From: Symbiodinium natans
Lineage: Eukaryota; Sar; Dinophyceae; Suessiales; Symbiodiniaceae
Length of the DNA: 64,000 nt
NCBI GenBank assembly: GCA_905221605.1
Contig: CAJNDS010000113.1
Span: forward strand, 1,172,082-1,236,081
Direction of reading: 5' to 3'
Within the stretch, counting starts at the first letter, position 1; each line of letters begins with the position of its first letter. Shown here piece by piece: positions 52,310 to 63,139 of this stretch. The translations under genes were made by a program, and so were the position numbers. The notes below the pieces were generated by a model that was given only the letters and a program-made list of their open reading frames with translations, was not told the DNA's origin and searched no databases.

Positions 52310-52420
52310 CTCAAACCGCCTGTAGCAACTGGGAGCACTCCAGAAAGTGAGGTACTTGTTGCCTCCGCAGGCCTCGGCCACGAGTGACAGGGTCGTAGCA
52401 TTCGATATAGAAACCCTAAA
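52310..52420 (-). CDS. Probable exon
   Basis: Minus frame IECYDPVTRGRGLRRQQVPH; a second frame (LSLVAEACGGNKYLTFW) is also plausible. Flanked by telomere arrays. Confidence 0.35.
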
Positions 52421-52490
52421 CCCTAAACCCTAAACCCTAAACCCGAAACCCTAAACCCTAAACCCTAAACCCTAAACCCTAAACCCTACC
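52420..52490. repeat. CCCTAAA array
   Basis: About ten units, one variant. Confidence 0.95.
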
Positions 52491-52499
52491 CTAGCATTA

Positions 52500-52575
52500 G
52501 ATGCAGAAAGATTCCGAGAGTCGTCGAATTCGTGCATGTCCTGAGTCTGGCGCCGAGGGATGCCGCCTTGGCTCA
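52500..52575 (-). CDS. Probable exon
   Basis: Reads HLSQGGIPRRQTQDMHEFDD. Helical, no domain. 52590-52730 is an AT microsatellite. Confidence 0.4.
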
Positions 52576-52685
52576 GATGTATATGGCATATAGATGGAAT
52601 ATCTATATATACATATATATATATATATCAGTACATGCTTATTAATTTATTATTTTAAGGAGAGAGCATATATATATAAAGAAAA

Positions 52686-52717
<32 letters not shown>

Positions 52718-52984
52718 TTGTTTTGTTATATGTTCGTTTCTCTGTTCATCCAAGCGAGGTAGTGGAATGCATGCAGCTGGAGTGGCCGCCTGGTGTCCAA
52801 GACAGCAAAAACCTTCTGTACTAGAGATGGGCAAGCAATACATTCGCATCAAAGCTCACTCCTACCTTGCAACCCCTATGGCTTCCCCTGAAGTCTCTCT
52901 AAAACTCATCGAAGACTCAGACCCTCAACCCTACACTCTAAACCCTGATTGTCCCTATCTGGCTCCCACTTGCCTACTGCCCCT

Positions 52985-53175
52985 CGACATATCTCGACCT
53001 CAGTTTTGGGCTTAGGGCGCGCTTGGGATCCCGAGTTTCCTGCTTCAGCTCGAGAAACCTAAGCTATCGCATTCCTGAATTGAAGCACACCGCGCACAGC
53101 ATGTCTAACGTCTCTCGCATGTTTTCCTGTCAATGGTGTGCCATCATGGGCGCCAACTTCAATTGGTGCGTTGGG
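52985..53175 (-). CDS. Coiled-coil exons
   Basis: LELKQETRDPKRALSPKLRS (52985-53060) and EVGAHDGTPLTGKHARDVRH (53070-53165) in different minus frames, so probably two exons with a short intron. Confidence 0.45.
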
Positions 53176-53399
53176 CACGCGTCATGTTGCGACCAATGGC
53201 TTACACACTTGGCTGTCAAGACTACACTCTGATAGCTCGACGGCTGGTGGCATCGATGCAACACACATCTTTAGTCTCATGACACCCCCCACAAGCTGTC
53301 ATAGAATTTCTTGCCTCATCAAGTTGCTTGCCCTAAACCCTAAACCCTAAAGGCTTCAGGGCCTAAACCCTAAACCCTAAACCCTAATGCAGCTGTACA

Positions 53400-54587
53400 T
53401 GCCACCTGGTGAAGCTGCGTAAACCAACCCTGTTTGTGGCCAATTGGGCTTTGAGCCGCTGTTAGCCAGTCTTACGAAGCCTCTGAGGACAGAGGTCTCC
53501 TGCAAACTCAGCAAGAGAGAGGAGCGTGAAGTGGGAGCACGCTAGCAGCCTGCTATAGGGGTCGGAATAAAGACTCATAGTACTCCCTTGTGGCCCCTTT
53601 ATGGAATTTATCGTAACCCCCAAAACCCTATTCAAATGATTCAGGCCCCTATCTTACAAGGGATACAGGGGCATGCGCCGCGTGAAGAAAGCGCGCAAGG
53701 AACGCCGAGTGTGCCCTGCAGTGTAACATGGCGTACATGTACTTAGTTGTCCAGTAACCTGGGGGAAATAAAGGTTAACCTTTGGGATTCTAAGGGGATT
53801 ATATTACCCCAAAAAGGTTATAGGTTACCTGCTCTACTACTAGGTGTAGGGTGCCACCATGTTCGAAGAGATCCCCCACTTTCCCAGCTCCAGAGATTCT
53901 CAGAGGCTGCTTCCCTCGCCTTCTTGTCAGGTCGAGATGCAAAAACCCTTTCTCCCGGCAATGTCACTTCGTCGACATCCACTATCATTTTTTTCTGTCA
54001 CTGGCCGGTGTCCTCTGCGGCCTTGGGAAATGGTGTGGGTGCTTGGTGGTACTTGCTTTGGATGCCACGGCAGCGTTGCCGGGTGTGAAACGCAGACCCA
54101 AGCAGACATTCTGCTCCTCCTCCCCCAGATGCATCACCAGTCGTAAGAACATATGATGAGACCTTTGTAAGAACCACAGACAGAGCACAGCCATACGCGC
54201 ACCTGAGCGATCCAAAAGCAGAATTGACGGCGAACTGCTCCAACTGACCGGGCTGAAGTCCACAGACTCAGCCCATGACAGTTGCAAGCGTGCGAAGCAG
54301 AGTTGTGAATTTGCAGATTCTCAGGGTTCAGGTTTCTAGGATTGAGGGTTTAGGGTTCAGGGCAGCTATATCATATCGGCAAGCGTCTACATACATCCAT
54401 CAGCTGCATTCACAGGCCCTGACTCACAGTTCTAAACATGATAAGATCGGGGCCTGCCATAGTCCGTGAAACTAGGGGGTTGTGTGTATGCCCTTCAGGG
54501 CATCGCCTCGCAAAAGCTCCCCCGGTTCGGGGTCAGATGAGCATCCGTCTTGGGACCTCGGAACTCCTCCGCAACATATATTTATAC

Positions 54588-54621
<34 letters not shown>

Positions 54622-54930
54622 GTCATAATAGTCATAATCATAATAACAATAATATTAACAATAATAGTAATAATAATACAATAATAATAAGAATAATAAT
54701 AGTAATAATAATACAATAATAATAACAATAATAATAGTGATAAAAATTTCAATAATTCATAATAATATAATAATTCTGATTTTTTGTTCTTGTTGTTCAT
54801 GATATATATATATATATATATGTTGCTATGTGATTCTGTCTACTCTCATATGGTTAAGCACATTTTTCACATATTTATATCACGTTAAAACATGTCAATC
54901 GCCTCCTGCACAGACGATGTGAGGTACAGT
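53400..54930. other. No confident gene; AAT microsatellite
   Basis: Contains an inverted repeat at 53748-53838 (CAGTAACCT/AGGTTACCTG), overlapping open frames at 53850-54290 on both strands, and an AAT/ATA microsatellite at 54590-54740. No domain recognised. Confidence 0.5.
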
Positions 54931-54949
54931 ATTAACGTGTGGCAAGAGG

Positions 54950-55110
54950 GGTTCTCGAAGTCATGAAGCCTTTTGGAGATCCTATGAGAACACGTGGCCT
55001 TTTTGGATACGGCACCCAGCAAGAGAGGAGAATCCCCCACATGTTGACGTGCTCCGGCGTCCTTCCTGCGAGCTCTCGAAGTGAGTCATCAGACCTAGCA
55101 TGGAAAGGGT
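54950..55110 (-). CDS. Probable exon
   Basis: After acceptor CATGCTAG reads SDDSLRELAGRTPEHVNMWG. Coding-like; unknown family. Confidence 0.45.
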
Positions 55111-55439
55111 TCAGGGTTGCATTGGGGTTCAGGGTGTAAGGTTTCGGGTTGGGGCTAAGGGCTGTCGAGGCCAAAAGGCCTGGTGCGTTCTGCGCGAAAG
55201 ATTTCCATGGGAGATCCCCACCCCTTTTAGTGGCACCAGGAGGGGGGACAATGTTTTTAACTTTCCTGCCGGCTGCTTTGCCCTGTCAGCTCAAGCATTC
55301 AGCATCATTCAACACCCCTGGACAGCTGGACAAGTTGTGCAATTGCCCCGGGGACAATAGCACAAGTCATTGATTGGGAGTACGAGACAGGGAAAATACA
55401 AAAACAAACAACGAGAATAAAATTTACAGACGTTGCGTC

Positions 55440-55620
55440 CCCCCTGAATTTGATTCTCAAGGAGGGGGGGAATCACGGGAGGCACCGTTTTTGTAGCGCC
55501 GGTGGCGGAGTCTGAAGCTGTTTTCTGTCGCTTTCTCTTGGCTGTCATGTGCGAATGGCATGACGAGTGACTGGGTCGGAGCCCATGGTGCTTGTAGGCC
55601 CTGACCTCTTTCTCAATCAC
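55440..55620 (-). CDS. Hypothetical exon
   Basis: Minus frame IEKEVRAYKHHGLRPSHSSC with a basic stretch TAKRKRQK. No family recognised. Confidence 0.3.
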
Positions 55621-55659
55621 AATGAAAAAACCGCAATCGTAAGGAGAACAAGGATATTA

Positions 55660-55666
55660 CAGTCAC

Positions 55667-55735
<69 letters not shown>

Positions 55736-55761
55736 CGTCGTGGTAGTAGTAGTAGTAGTCA

Positions 55762-55792
<31 letters not shown>

Positions 55793-55913
55793 AGTCGTAG
55801 CCGCCGTAGTCGCCGTAGTCGCCGTAGTCGTAGTAGTCGTAGTAGTAGTAGCAGTAGCAGTAGTAGTAGTGGTAGTGGTTGTGGTAGTGGTAGTGGTAGT
55901 GGTAGTGGTAGTG

Positions 55914-55973
<60 letters not shown>

Positions 55974-56046
55974 CTAGTAGCAGTAGTAGTACCGTAGTAG
56001 CAGTAGCAGTAGCAGTAGCAGTAGCAGTAGCAGTAGCAGTAGACTA
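55660..56046. repeat. (AGT)n trinucleotide repeat
   Basis: Nearly 390 bases of AGT with CGT, GGT and AGC variants. Another block is at 56335-56450. Confidence 0.97.
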
Positions 56047-56344
56047 CTATTGCTATTGCTCTTGTTGCCATTTTGCTATTTCTATGACTATTTCAATTAC
56101 TACTACATGCAATCATAATCTTCTTGAAAGACAAACGCTAAATTCACTGCTACCATGCTTCCTATTCTCACTACTTCTGTTATCGTTACTATTTTGGGTT
56201 GCTTGCGCCACTATAGTATTCATGACTGTCATTACCCATGCAAATATATCCATTATCTTTGCTATGACGCTCACTAGTATGGTTGATTAATGCTATCATT
56301 ATTATTGTCATTCCAAGTCTCATTATCAATATCAAGAGTAGTAC

Positions 56345-56380
<36 letters not shown>

Positions 56381-56469
56381 GAGGAGGAGTAGTAGTAGTA
56401 GTAGCAGTAGTAGTAGTAGCAGTAGTAGTTAGTCGTCGTCGTAATCGTAGTAACAGCAACGACTTCCAC

Positions 56470-56790
56470 TTTGCGCTGCTGCAGGGACACTGGCATCCGA
56501 ACGACTTTCGAGAAAGCTTTGAAGTTTGAGAAGACTGCAGGCCAGCTTCCAGCTGCACATCTGACACCTAACGTGCGACTTAGGGGGTCACTCAAGTGGA
56601 CGGCGATCTCTGCACAACAAGCAGACAGACATCTTTCCAGAGTATCCTCAAAGGCTTTGTGGAAGTCGAACACGCAAGCAGGGTCGCTTTCAAGTTCACA
56701 AAAACCACATGCATCCTCGGGAAATGTGAAAGCCCCACCTGTGGACATCTGTCGGTCAGAAGCTGGTGTACAAGAGACGAAAGGGCAGTT
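56470..56790 (-). CDS. Unrecognised protein, Cys-rich exon
   Basis: Open minus frame FTFPEDACGFCELESDPACV, FDFHKAFEDTLERCLSACCA and EIAVHLSDPLSRTLG. Composition is strongly coding. No known family recognised. The microsatellite 56335-56450 lies directly downstream. Confidence 0.5.
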
Positions 56791-56859
56791 CTCTAAATTC
56801 GGGTCCCCTTTTTGGGTCCGCCGCCGTACCAAACACGGCCAAGGCGTACTTTGTAAATG

Positions 56860-57080
56860 CAAAAATCCAGCAAGATGCCTGAAACTGCATCTGTGAAGCA
56901 TCTTTCTTCCTTTCGCCAGACCTGCACAATGACCAAAGCCCTATTGCAGCAAGATTCATGGCCTCGCATGGTGCGCATGCAGTTCGTCAGGCCCCGGCAA
57001 GCATTGTATGAGAATTCCCGCAAACTGGTTCCAATCTTCCGCGCAGTGTCTTTGTAGCTCCATGCCTTGTTCAGTTGACG
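56860..57080 (-). CDS. Unrecognised protein, further exon
   Basis: Reads QLNKAWSYKDTARKIGTSLR, EFSYNACRGLTNCMRTMRGH and ALVIVQVWRKEERCF. Probably the same gene as 56470-56790. Confidence 0.5.
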
Positions 57081-57124
57081 TGGCATTGCAAGCTGCCGGC
57101 CTTGCAAAACTCGGTGCAGGCCGA

Positions 57125-57260
57125 GTGTCTCCAGCTCTCCATCTTGTGCACGAGTTCCTGGAAGCAATCCCCCAGCCCAGCTTGCTGAACGCCAAGCATC
57201 TCAATCTCCAATCTCCCGCATTTCAGCAGCAGAAGGCGACGCGGATAGCAAGATGCACCA
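57125..57260 (-). CDS. Unrecognised protein, upstream exon
   Basis: Reads RLLLLKCGRLEIEMLGVQQA then GLGDCFQELVHKME. Helical, acidic. The join to the next exon is not fixed. Confidence 0.45.
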
Positions 57261-57343
57261 GCGACGCCGTCGTTCGCACAAACAGGCACCAGTTCAGATC
57301 AGTGCTTGATGTTACTTTATACTCACACAGAATGGATGTCTAG

Positions 57344-57475
57344 GTGGGTGCGGCATGTGGCAGCTCCTCCACCACTGCCTCAGCCTGCTGCCTGATGTTG
57401 CAGGCAAGGACACCGTAGGCGTCCTTCAGGCAGGTCCCAAGTGCGAAAAACGTTGAGAGCTTCTGGGTTTTAGTT
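57344..57475 (-). CDS. Exon ending in a stop
   Basis: Reads TKTQKLSTFFALGTCLKDAY then GVLACNIRQQAEAVVEEL and ends at TAG (57342-57344). Either a terminal exon or an exon with an unrecognised donor before the stop. Telomere array 57496-57568 lies upstream. Confidence 0.5.
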
Positions 57476-57718
57476 CACGCACTTCATAGATGCCACCCTA
57501 AACCCTAAACCCGAAACCCTAAACCCTAAACCCCAAACCCTGAACCCTAAACCCTAAACCCTAAACTCAAATGTGCAGTAGATGCTAGGCTTCGCTTGAC
57601 TTGGCTGCCATGTCCTCTTTTTCCGACTCACCATCGCCGTTGACGACCTGAAAGAGTCCGGTCCCACCAGACGAGGTTGGGGGAAACTTTGCGCCCGCGC
57701 ACCAGCGTGCAGCTCTTG

Positions 57719-57862
57719 CATTGCATGATCCCAGACCCCTGGGAGGATCCAAAAAGCAGATCCCCTTCAGGGGTTCCTAAGAATGACCCAATAGTAGTAT
57801 AGGGCACCATTTGGGGGTTCTACCTTTTGGATCATTCCTGGGGTCTGGGATTGTATGGTGCA
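57719..57862. mobile_element. MITE-like family G
   Basis: Ends ATGATCCCAGACCCCTGGGA and CCTGGGGTCTGGGATTGTAT, about 140 bases. Single copy here. An open minus frame (MQCKSCTLVRGRKVSP) flanks it at 57625-57725. Confidence 0.7.
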
Positions 57863-57999
57863 TGAGGTCCCGGCCCGCTTCACGAGAATTTCCTGAGGTG
57901 GGCGGCTTGCTCCAACTGCATCGCAGCACGCGAGTTGTTTGCCCAAGAACCCACCCTAAACCCTTTTGCAGACAACCCTAAACCCTGAACCGTCAAACC

Positions 58000-58058
58000 C
58001 TAAACCCTAAACCCTAAACCCTAAACCCTAAACCCTAAACCCTAAACCCTAAACCCTG
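58000..58058. repeat. CCCTAAA array
   Basis: About eight units. Confidence 0.95.
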
Positions 58059-58061
58059 CAA

Positions 58062-58165
58062 AGGCTCCCAGGCCGCCCTCTCGGACACGCGTGCCGCAGA
58101 CCGCCAGTTGCTCATCAGGGTCGCATAGACGGCCTTGAACAAGTCTACCTTGGCCAGCAAGAACA
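58062..58165 (-). CDS. Probable exon
   Basis: Reads KVDLFKAVYATLMSNWRSAA then RVSERAAWEPL. 58190-58300 is an AT microsatellite. Confidence 0.5.
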
Positions 58166-58259
58166 CTCGCGATAATAAACAAATAAGTACATAAATACAT
58201 ATATACATATATACATATATACATATATACATATATACATATATACATATATACAAATA

Positions 58260-58292
<33 letters not shown>

Positions 58293-58439
58293 TTATATGT
58301 ATTTATTTATCTATTGATTTAGACCTTTTTATATACATATATATATATATATAACACTCTGTATATATTCTTAGAACATAAGAATAAAACATGTGTAATA
58401 CTATACTATATTGTATATTGTGTATCATCCCACAGAGCA

Positions 58440-58563
58440 CGGCACTACAAGAGCAGTGTGGGTGCTGCTTGGCCACAAAGCCGGTCAGTTCGGCATCCAC
58501 ATTCCAGGCATCACCAAGCAGTGGTGGATCAAGAAACCGATGAGGAAGCAAGCTCTTGAACAC
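58440..58563 (-). CDS. Probable exon
   Basis: Reads FKSLLPHRFLDPPLLGDAWN then VDAELTGFVAKQHPHCSC. Coding-like, unknown family. 58640-58950 holds a G run and no supported exon. Confidence 0.4.
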
Positions 58564-59009
58564 CTGATTGGATTAGGGTTTAGGATTTAGGGTTTAGGGT
58601 TTTAGGGTTAGGGTTTAGGATTTAGGGTTTAGGGTGGGGGGGGGGGGGGGGGAAGCTGTGCAGAGGCAGTCCAGAAACCATACTGTGCAAAGTGGGCAGT
58701 CAGGTGTAAACACGATGACGCGCACGCCAGCTGCCTACCTTGCGCTTAACTTTGACCGGCATCGGCGGAGTATCGGGATGGGCCGGTCAGAGCTCCAAAT
58801 CTCGCCAAGGCACTTGTATCTGACTCTGTGGCTTAATCAGGCCTCGCAGCCAAATTACCCGTGGCATCACCAAGAAAAGATCCACATCACATTCTTCGCC
58901 TGAGCAGGCACGCAAGCAAAGTGGCATGATGGAAAAACACACAGCACTTCAATGCGCATCACCCCTCTCTGAACCGCCCGAACCTGCGACAGCTTCTACT
59001 TACTCTCTG

Positions 59010-59110
59010 TTTCGCTGAGAGCTTGCAGTCGAGCTGCACATGCTCCGCAGGTTTGGCGCAACATGCTGAGCAAGGCGAATCTCGGCGACCAGATCGCAAA
59101 TGCCATTCCT
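59010..59110 (-). CDS. Probable exon with consensus donor
   Basis: Reads IWSPRFALLSMLRQTCGACA then ARLQALSETE and ends at ACAGAGA/GTAAGT. Confidence 0.5.
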
Positions 59111-59499
59111 GAGCACACGGACAAACTTCAAGACGCAGAGCATGCATCCAGCCCGAGTCCAGCTCATGCACGTGCGCACGACGCAATGGACACATGTACA
59201 GATATGTGTGTATTTATTTATTCATTTAAATCTTATTTGTTCATATATGTATATATGTAGACACCTATACATACGCACACTATGAGCCCCCCTAAGACAC
59301 CTTACGCCTGCCAGCACCTCTCTAGCAAAGCAGCAGCAGCTGCTCGTTCTGCACGTAACGTGCGCCAACTTCCCAACTTTCTTCCCAATCCTCAGGCTCA
59401 CGTGTGACACATAACCATTAGGGTTTGGGTACAGGTTTTTTTTTATCCCACCCGTGTCGCAAGGGTTTAGGGTTTAGGGTGTAGGGTTTACCTCTGCTT

Positions 59500-60000
59500 G
59501 AAGTCAGTCAGCCTTGGATGGAGGAGTGGCTGCATGGCCAGCCATGAGTGTGAGAGCAGCTTCGTGCAGCACGAGCTTCCACCAATCTCGTCACGAGACC
59601 GGCATTGTTGCAAAGATGTGGGTCAACCCTTTCAAGGCCTGAATGGAAGCTGCATATCTGGATGGCCGGATGTGCGCTCTGTGTGCAGATCAACAAACGA
59701 GGCTATCTGAGCACGTGGCACTTGCCAATCTCTCTCAGATAGAAGCGCATGGCCACAAACGACCTGCATGTGCAAGAGTATCACTGAGGCTCCTACCGAG
59801 TCTAGGCTCAGCTGAGAATGCGAGATCGAGTTTCGGAGATCAACACGCTACAACGGCCATGGCATATTCCCGCAGTCCAAGAAGCTCCACAACGTCACCG
59901 CAGAGTGTTCGTGCTGCCGCAGAAAGTTCGGTACTCTGCCCATTCCTTCGACCGCAGCAGATGTGAACAACTCAACGGCAAGATAGATTTGCTTGCCCCA
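59500..60000 (+). CDS. Possible plus-strand exons
   Basis: Plus frames LGWRSGCMASHECESSFVQH (59498-59710), YLDGRMCALCADQQTRLSEH (59643-59830) and RVSEINTLQRPWHIPAVQEA (59818-60000). The opposite strand is full of stops over 59640-60000, which favours plus. No domain recognised. Confidence 0.4.
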
Positions 60001-60404
60001 AACCCTAAACGCCTAAACCCCTAAACCCTGCACCCTAAACCCTAAACCTAGTTTGGGGATCCTTTCCGCTGCATCGCATCGCTGTATCGTCCGCACAGCA
60101 TCAAACCTTGGATCAGCCACACAAGCTACGTCAAGCCTAGTACAGCGCATCGCCTCAACATGCTTCTACCAAGTGTCCACAGCTGGTCCCCCTAAACACT
60201 AAACCCAAAACCCTAAACCCTAAGCGCACCTGACTCCCATCCAGCCAAGCAACAAAACCTCCGCCGGCAGGTCGTCACGACCTTTACGACGGAAATTCGC
60301 AACCTCATCCAAGCACCGTAGGGTTGAGGGTTTAGGGTTTAGGGTTTAGGGTTTAGGCTTTAGGGTTTAGGGTTTAGGATTTAGGGGCGGTAGCCGCTCA
60401 CCTG

Positions 60405-60500
60405 CACGATAGGGATCTCAGAGCTGAGTTGGCAACTGAGTTCAAGTACGAGATGCACCCGACCAGCTTCCTGCCAGAGACAATGCATGGCAGTGACCGC
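60405..60500 (+). CDS. Possible plus-strand exon
   Basis: Plus frame RDLRAELATEFKYEMHPTSF to a TAG. The minus strand has stops here. Together with 59500-60000 it may be a plus-strand gene. Confidence 0.35.
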
Positions 60501-60899
60501 TAGCAACACTACAGCGTTTAGGGTTTTTCTTGGCACCCGCATAGGGTTCAGGGTGTAGGGTTTTAGGGCCTTTTTAGGGTTTAGGGTTTGGGGCTTAGGG
60601 TTTAGGGTTTAGGATTCGAACTACGCCATGCCACGGTGTTCGGACGGGCCTCTGTTCGGACTGGTACTCCGGACGTGCCAGCAATGCCTCGTGACACACA
60701 TGAGCTTTGAGCAATCATACTTCCACCGAATATCAAGGGACAAAAGGAGAGACCCTTATAAGGGACCTATTAGGGGGGTTATTTAGGGGTTATTTTGGGG
60801 GGCTACTTAGGTATATAAGGACTATCTCAGGTATACTATACCCTTTAAGAATGAGCGGTGCAGACTCAAAGTTCTCCTAGCTGGCGTACTTGCACTTTA

Positions 60900-61010
60900 C
60901 CCAAAGGGTCCAGTTGTAGTGCTATTATGGAATTAGATACCCCAAACCCCAATTCAGTATGGCTTTTGGGAGACTAATTCCATAATAGTACTACAAATGG
61001 ACCCTCTGGG
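60900..61010. mobile_element. MITE-like family A, copy 4
   Basis: Inverted ends CCCAAAGGGTCCAGTTGTAG and complement. Confidence 0.85.
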
Positions 61011-61079
61011 TCCCTAAACCCTCAACCCTAAACCCTGAACCCCAAAACCTAAACAGCCCAATCTTGGCCACCCGGAGCC

Positions 61080-61125
61080 CACCTCAGTCTCTCCGTATCG
61101 TGCTTCCAGTTCGCGAAGGCGCCTG
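61080..61125 (-). CDS. Small coiled-coil exon
   Basis: Reads RLRELEARYGETE between acceptor GAAGCAG and GT donor ACTGAG/GTGGGC. Confidence 0.5.
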
Positions 61126-61138
61126 CTTCACTTTAGTT

Positions 61139-61148
<10 letters not shown>

Positions 61149-61169
<21 letters not shown>

Positions 61170-61207
61170 CGGGGGGGGGGGGCGGGGGGGGGGGGCGGGG
61201 GGGGGGG

Positions 61208-61251
<44 letters not shown>

Positions 61252-61410
61252 CGGGGGGGGGGGGCGGGGGGGGGGGGGGGCGGGGGGGGGGGGCGGGGGG
61301 GGGGGGCGGGGGGGGGGGGGGGGGGCGGGGGGGGGGGGGGGCGGGGGGGGGGGCGGGGGGGGGGGGGGGGGGCGGGGGGGGGGGCGGGGGGTGGGGGGGG
61401 GGGGGGGGGG

Positions 61411-61450
<40 letters not shown>

Positions 61451-61468
61451 CGGGGGGGGGGGGGGGGG
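61149..61468. repeat. 320-base G tract with sparse C
   Basis: Only G, apart from isolated C (and one T) every 7-25 bases. It is in the intron upstream of the exon above. May form G-quadruplexes; length may also reflect assembly of a hard region. 61470-61620 continues as degenerate TTTATAGGG-type sequence. Confidence 0.95.
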
Positions 61469-61759
61469 TAATTTGGTTTATTATAGGGTTTATGTGGGTT
61501 TATTGTAGGGTTTAGAGGGTTTATATGGGTTTATGGGGTTTATACGGGTTTATACGGGTTTATGATGTGGGTTTACAGGGCTTATTGGGTTCATAGGGTT
61601 TATAGGGTGCAGAGCTTTTCGGGTTTCTGCTGTCAGGTGCCAACGTCCGCCCGACGTCCCCCGCCTTTCACTTTCCACTGCTTGAACGATCAACTTGCGC
61701 GCCTGCGGGGCCGCCGGCACGTTGAAAAAGGTTTAGGGTTTAGAGTTGAGGGTTTAGCC

Positions 61760-61875
61760 TCAGCCGCAGTCGTAAGAATCCAGGCCTGATCCTCGATCTG
61801 GATAAGCTCGCTGATATACTTCTTTTCAAAGGATGCCCACGCAGCATCTAAGGTCACCTCGACTCGAATGGCCGT
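61760..61875 (-). CDS. Helical exon
   Basis: Reads VEVTLDAAWASFEKKYISEL then IQIEDQAWILTTAAEA. Strongly coding composition, unknown family. Confidence 0.55.
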
Positions 61876-62099
61876 GGATGCTCATGCAGATGCCGGACTG
61901 TGCGGATGTCCCTCAGGCATGGACAAGTGCTGTGCGCACTTCTGTTTTCTCAGGGCGATCGCTTCCCCCGCCTGGCTGCCAACCTGCGAAGACACCATGA
62001 TATTGCACGATTATTGACTGCTTGCCGAATTGCCGAATACTCACAACTTGGGTGCCCCACGGTCGAGGAGCAGGCACATGTCTGACCATCCGCGTTGCA

Positions 62100-62255
62100 G
62101 GTCTTCAGCACACTGCATGGCCTACTCAGTGGCATCCAAGGACAGTCAGGAATTCTCAGAGAAGCGTACGCTCAGAAGCACAACCTCCAAGCCTGTGGCT
62201 TCCGGTGGTCGCTTTGCTTCAAGAATCAAAAACACGTTCCGAAAAAAGCTTAGAC
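62100..62255 (+). CDS. Possible plus-strand terminal exon
   Basis: After GTTGCAG, plus frame VFSTLHGLLSGIQGQSGILR ends at a TAG near 62255. A minus frame (FLILEAKRPPEATGLE) overlaps. Direction undecided. Confidence 0.3.
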
Positions 62256-62279
62256 CCTAAACCCTAAACCCTTTTGCGG

Positions 62280-62370
62280 GCAAGGTTGGCCTCTTGACTG
62301 AACTCGAATTTGTCCCCATTAACCTCAGGAACTACACCAGTTCTGCACAGCTTCAGCAACTGGCAAGATT
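62280..62370 (-). CDS. Probable exon, strand uncertain
   Basis: Minus frame CQLLKLCRTGVVPEVNGDKF then EFSQEANLARK; the plus frame (GLLTELEFVPINLRNYTSSA) is open as well. Minus is preferred because the neighbours at 61760 and 62400 are minus. Confidence 0.35.
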
Positions 62371-62399
62371 CCCATTTAGGGTTTAGGGCTTAGGGTTTA

Positions 62400-62730
62400 G
62401 CATCTCCGAGCACAAGACATGTAGGCTCTCATGAGGCATCCAGTGTCCGTGTCTTTGGAGCCAAGTGGCCCAAATGACTGCGTTCTGCTCAATACTAGCC
62501 TCAAGAATGTCGACGCGATAGTTTCGAGACCTCTGCAGTTTTCAGGCGCGCGATTCGGCCAGGCTTTCTCGAAAAGTGCTGCATCAAATTCTTCAGCCAG
62601 GTAGCTCATCAGGGAAGAGCGCGCGGTAGTTGATCGTAAAGCTGGAGCGGTACCTCCCACAGATTCCCACACCCAGATGCGCCAAGAAAAAGCAAACTCG
62701 TCGGCGCCAATGACATGGGCCCGCAAGGAA
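62400..62730 (-). CDS. Unrecognised protein exon
   Basis: Open minus frame with FAFSWRIWVWESVGG, SLMSYLAEEFDAALFEKAWP and LETIASTFLRLVLSRT. About 100 codons; coding-like, no family recognised. Confidence 0.45.
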
Positions 62731-62796
62731 GAAAACTAACTGAGGCAACGAATACACAAACCTCTGCCGTTCCTCTGCGCGTTCTCTCCGACGGTT

Positions 62797-62883
62797 TTAC
62801 TAGTTGCTTAAGAACCCCCCCAAAAATATTCTTCCTTGCAAAGGTAATATATACATATATACATATATATGTAAATAAATAAA

Positions 62884-62918
<35 letters not shown>

Positions 62919-62975
62919 GGGGATTATTGTTTTCTATTCTTTTGGGGTTCTTAAGCAAATAGTAGGGTTTCGGCT
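62797..62975. mobile_element. MITE-like family H with AT loop
   Basis: Arms TTGCTTAAGAACCCC and GGGGTTCTTAAGCAA around a TATA-type microsatellite (62845-62920). Confidence 0.75.
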
Positions 62976-63041
62976 GGGGAGGCGTACGATCGGGAAGCGG
63001 GATCCAGCCGCAAGCTGCGCGCCGTGGCTTCCAAACCTTGG

Positions 63042-63116
63042 CTTTAGGGTTTAGGGTTTAGGGTTTAGGGTTTAGGGTTTAGGGTTTAGGGTTTAGGGTT
63101 TAGGGTTTAGGGTTTA
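63042..63116. repeat. TTTAGGG array
   Basis: Eleven units, no variants. Confidence 0.97.
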
Positions 63117-63139
63117 TTGAACTTATTAAGGGTTCAGGT

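Noticed and set aside
61064-61515. Gly-rich proteins of 122-135 codons
   Set aside because: They are translations of the G tract.
9894-63116. CRISPR-like array of direct repeats
   Set aside because: The regular repeats are telomere units or microsatellites without unique spacers, in a eukaryotic intron context.
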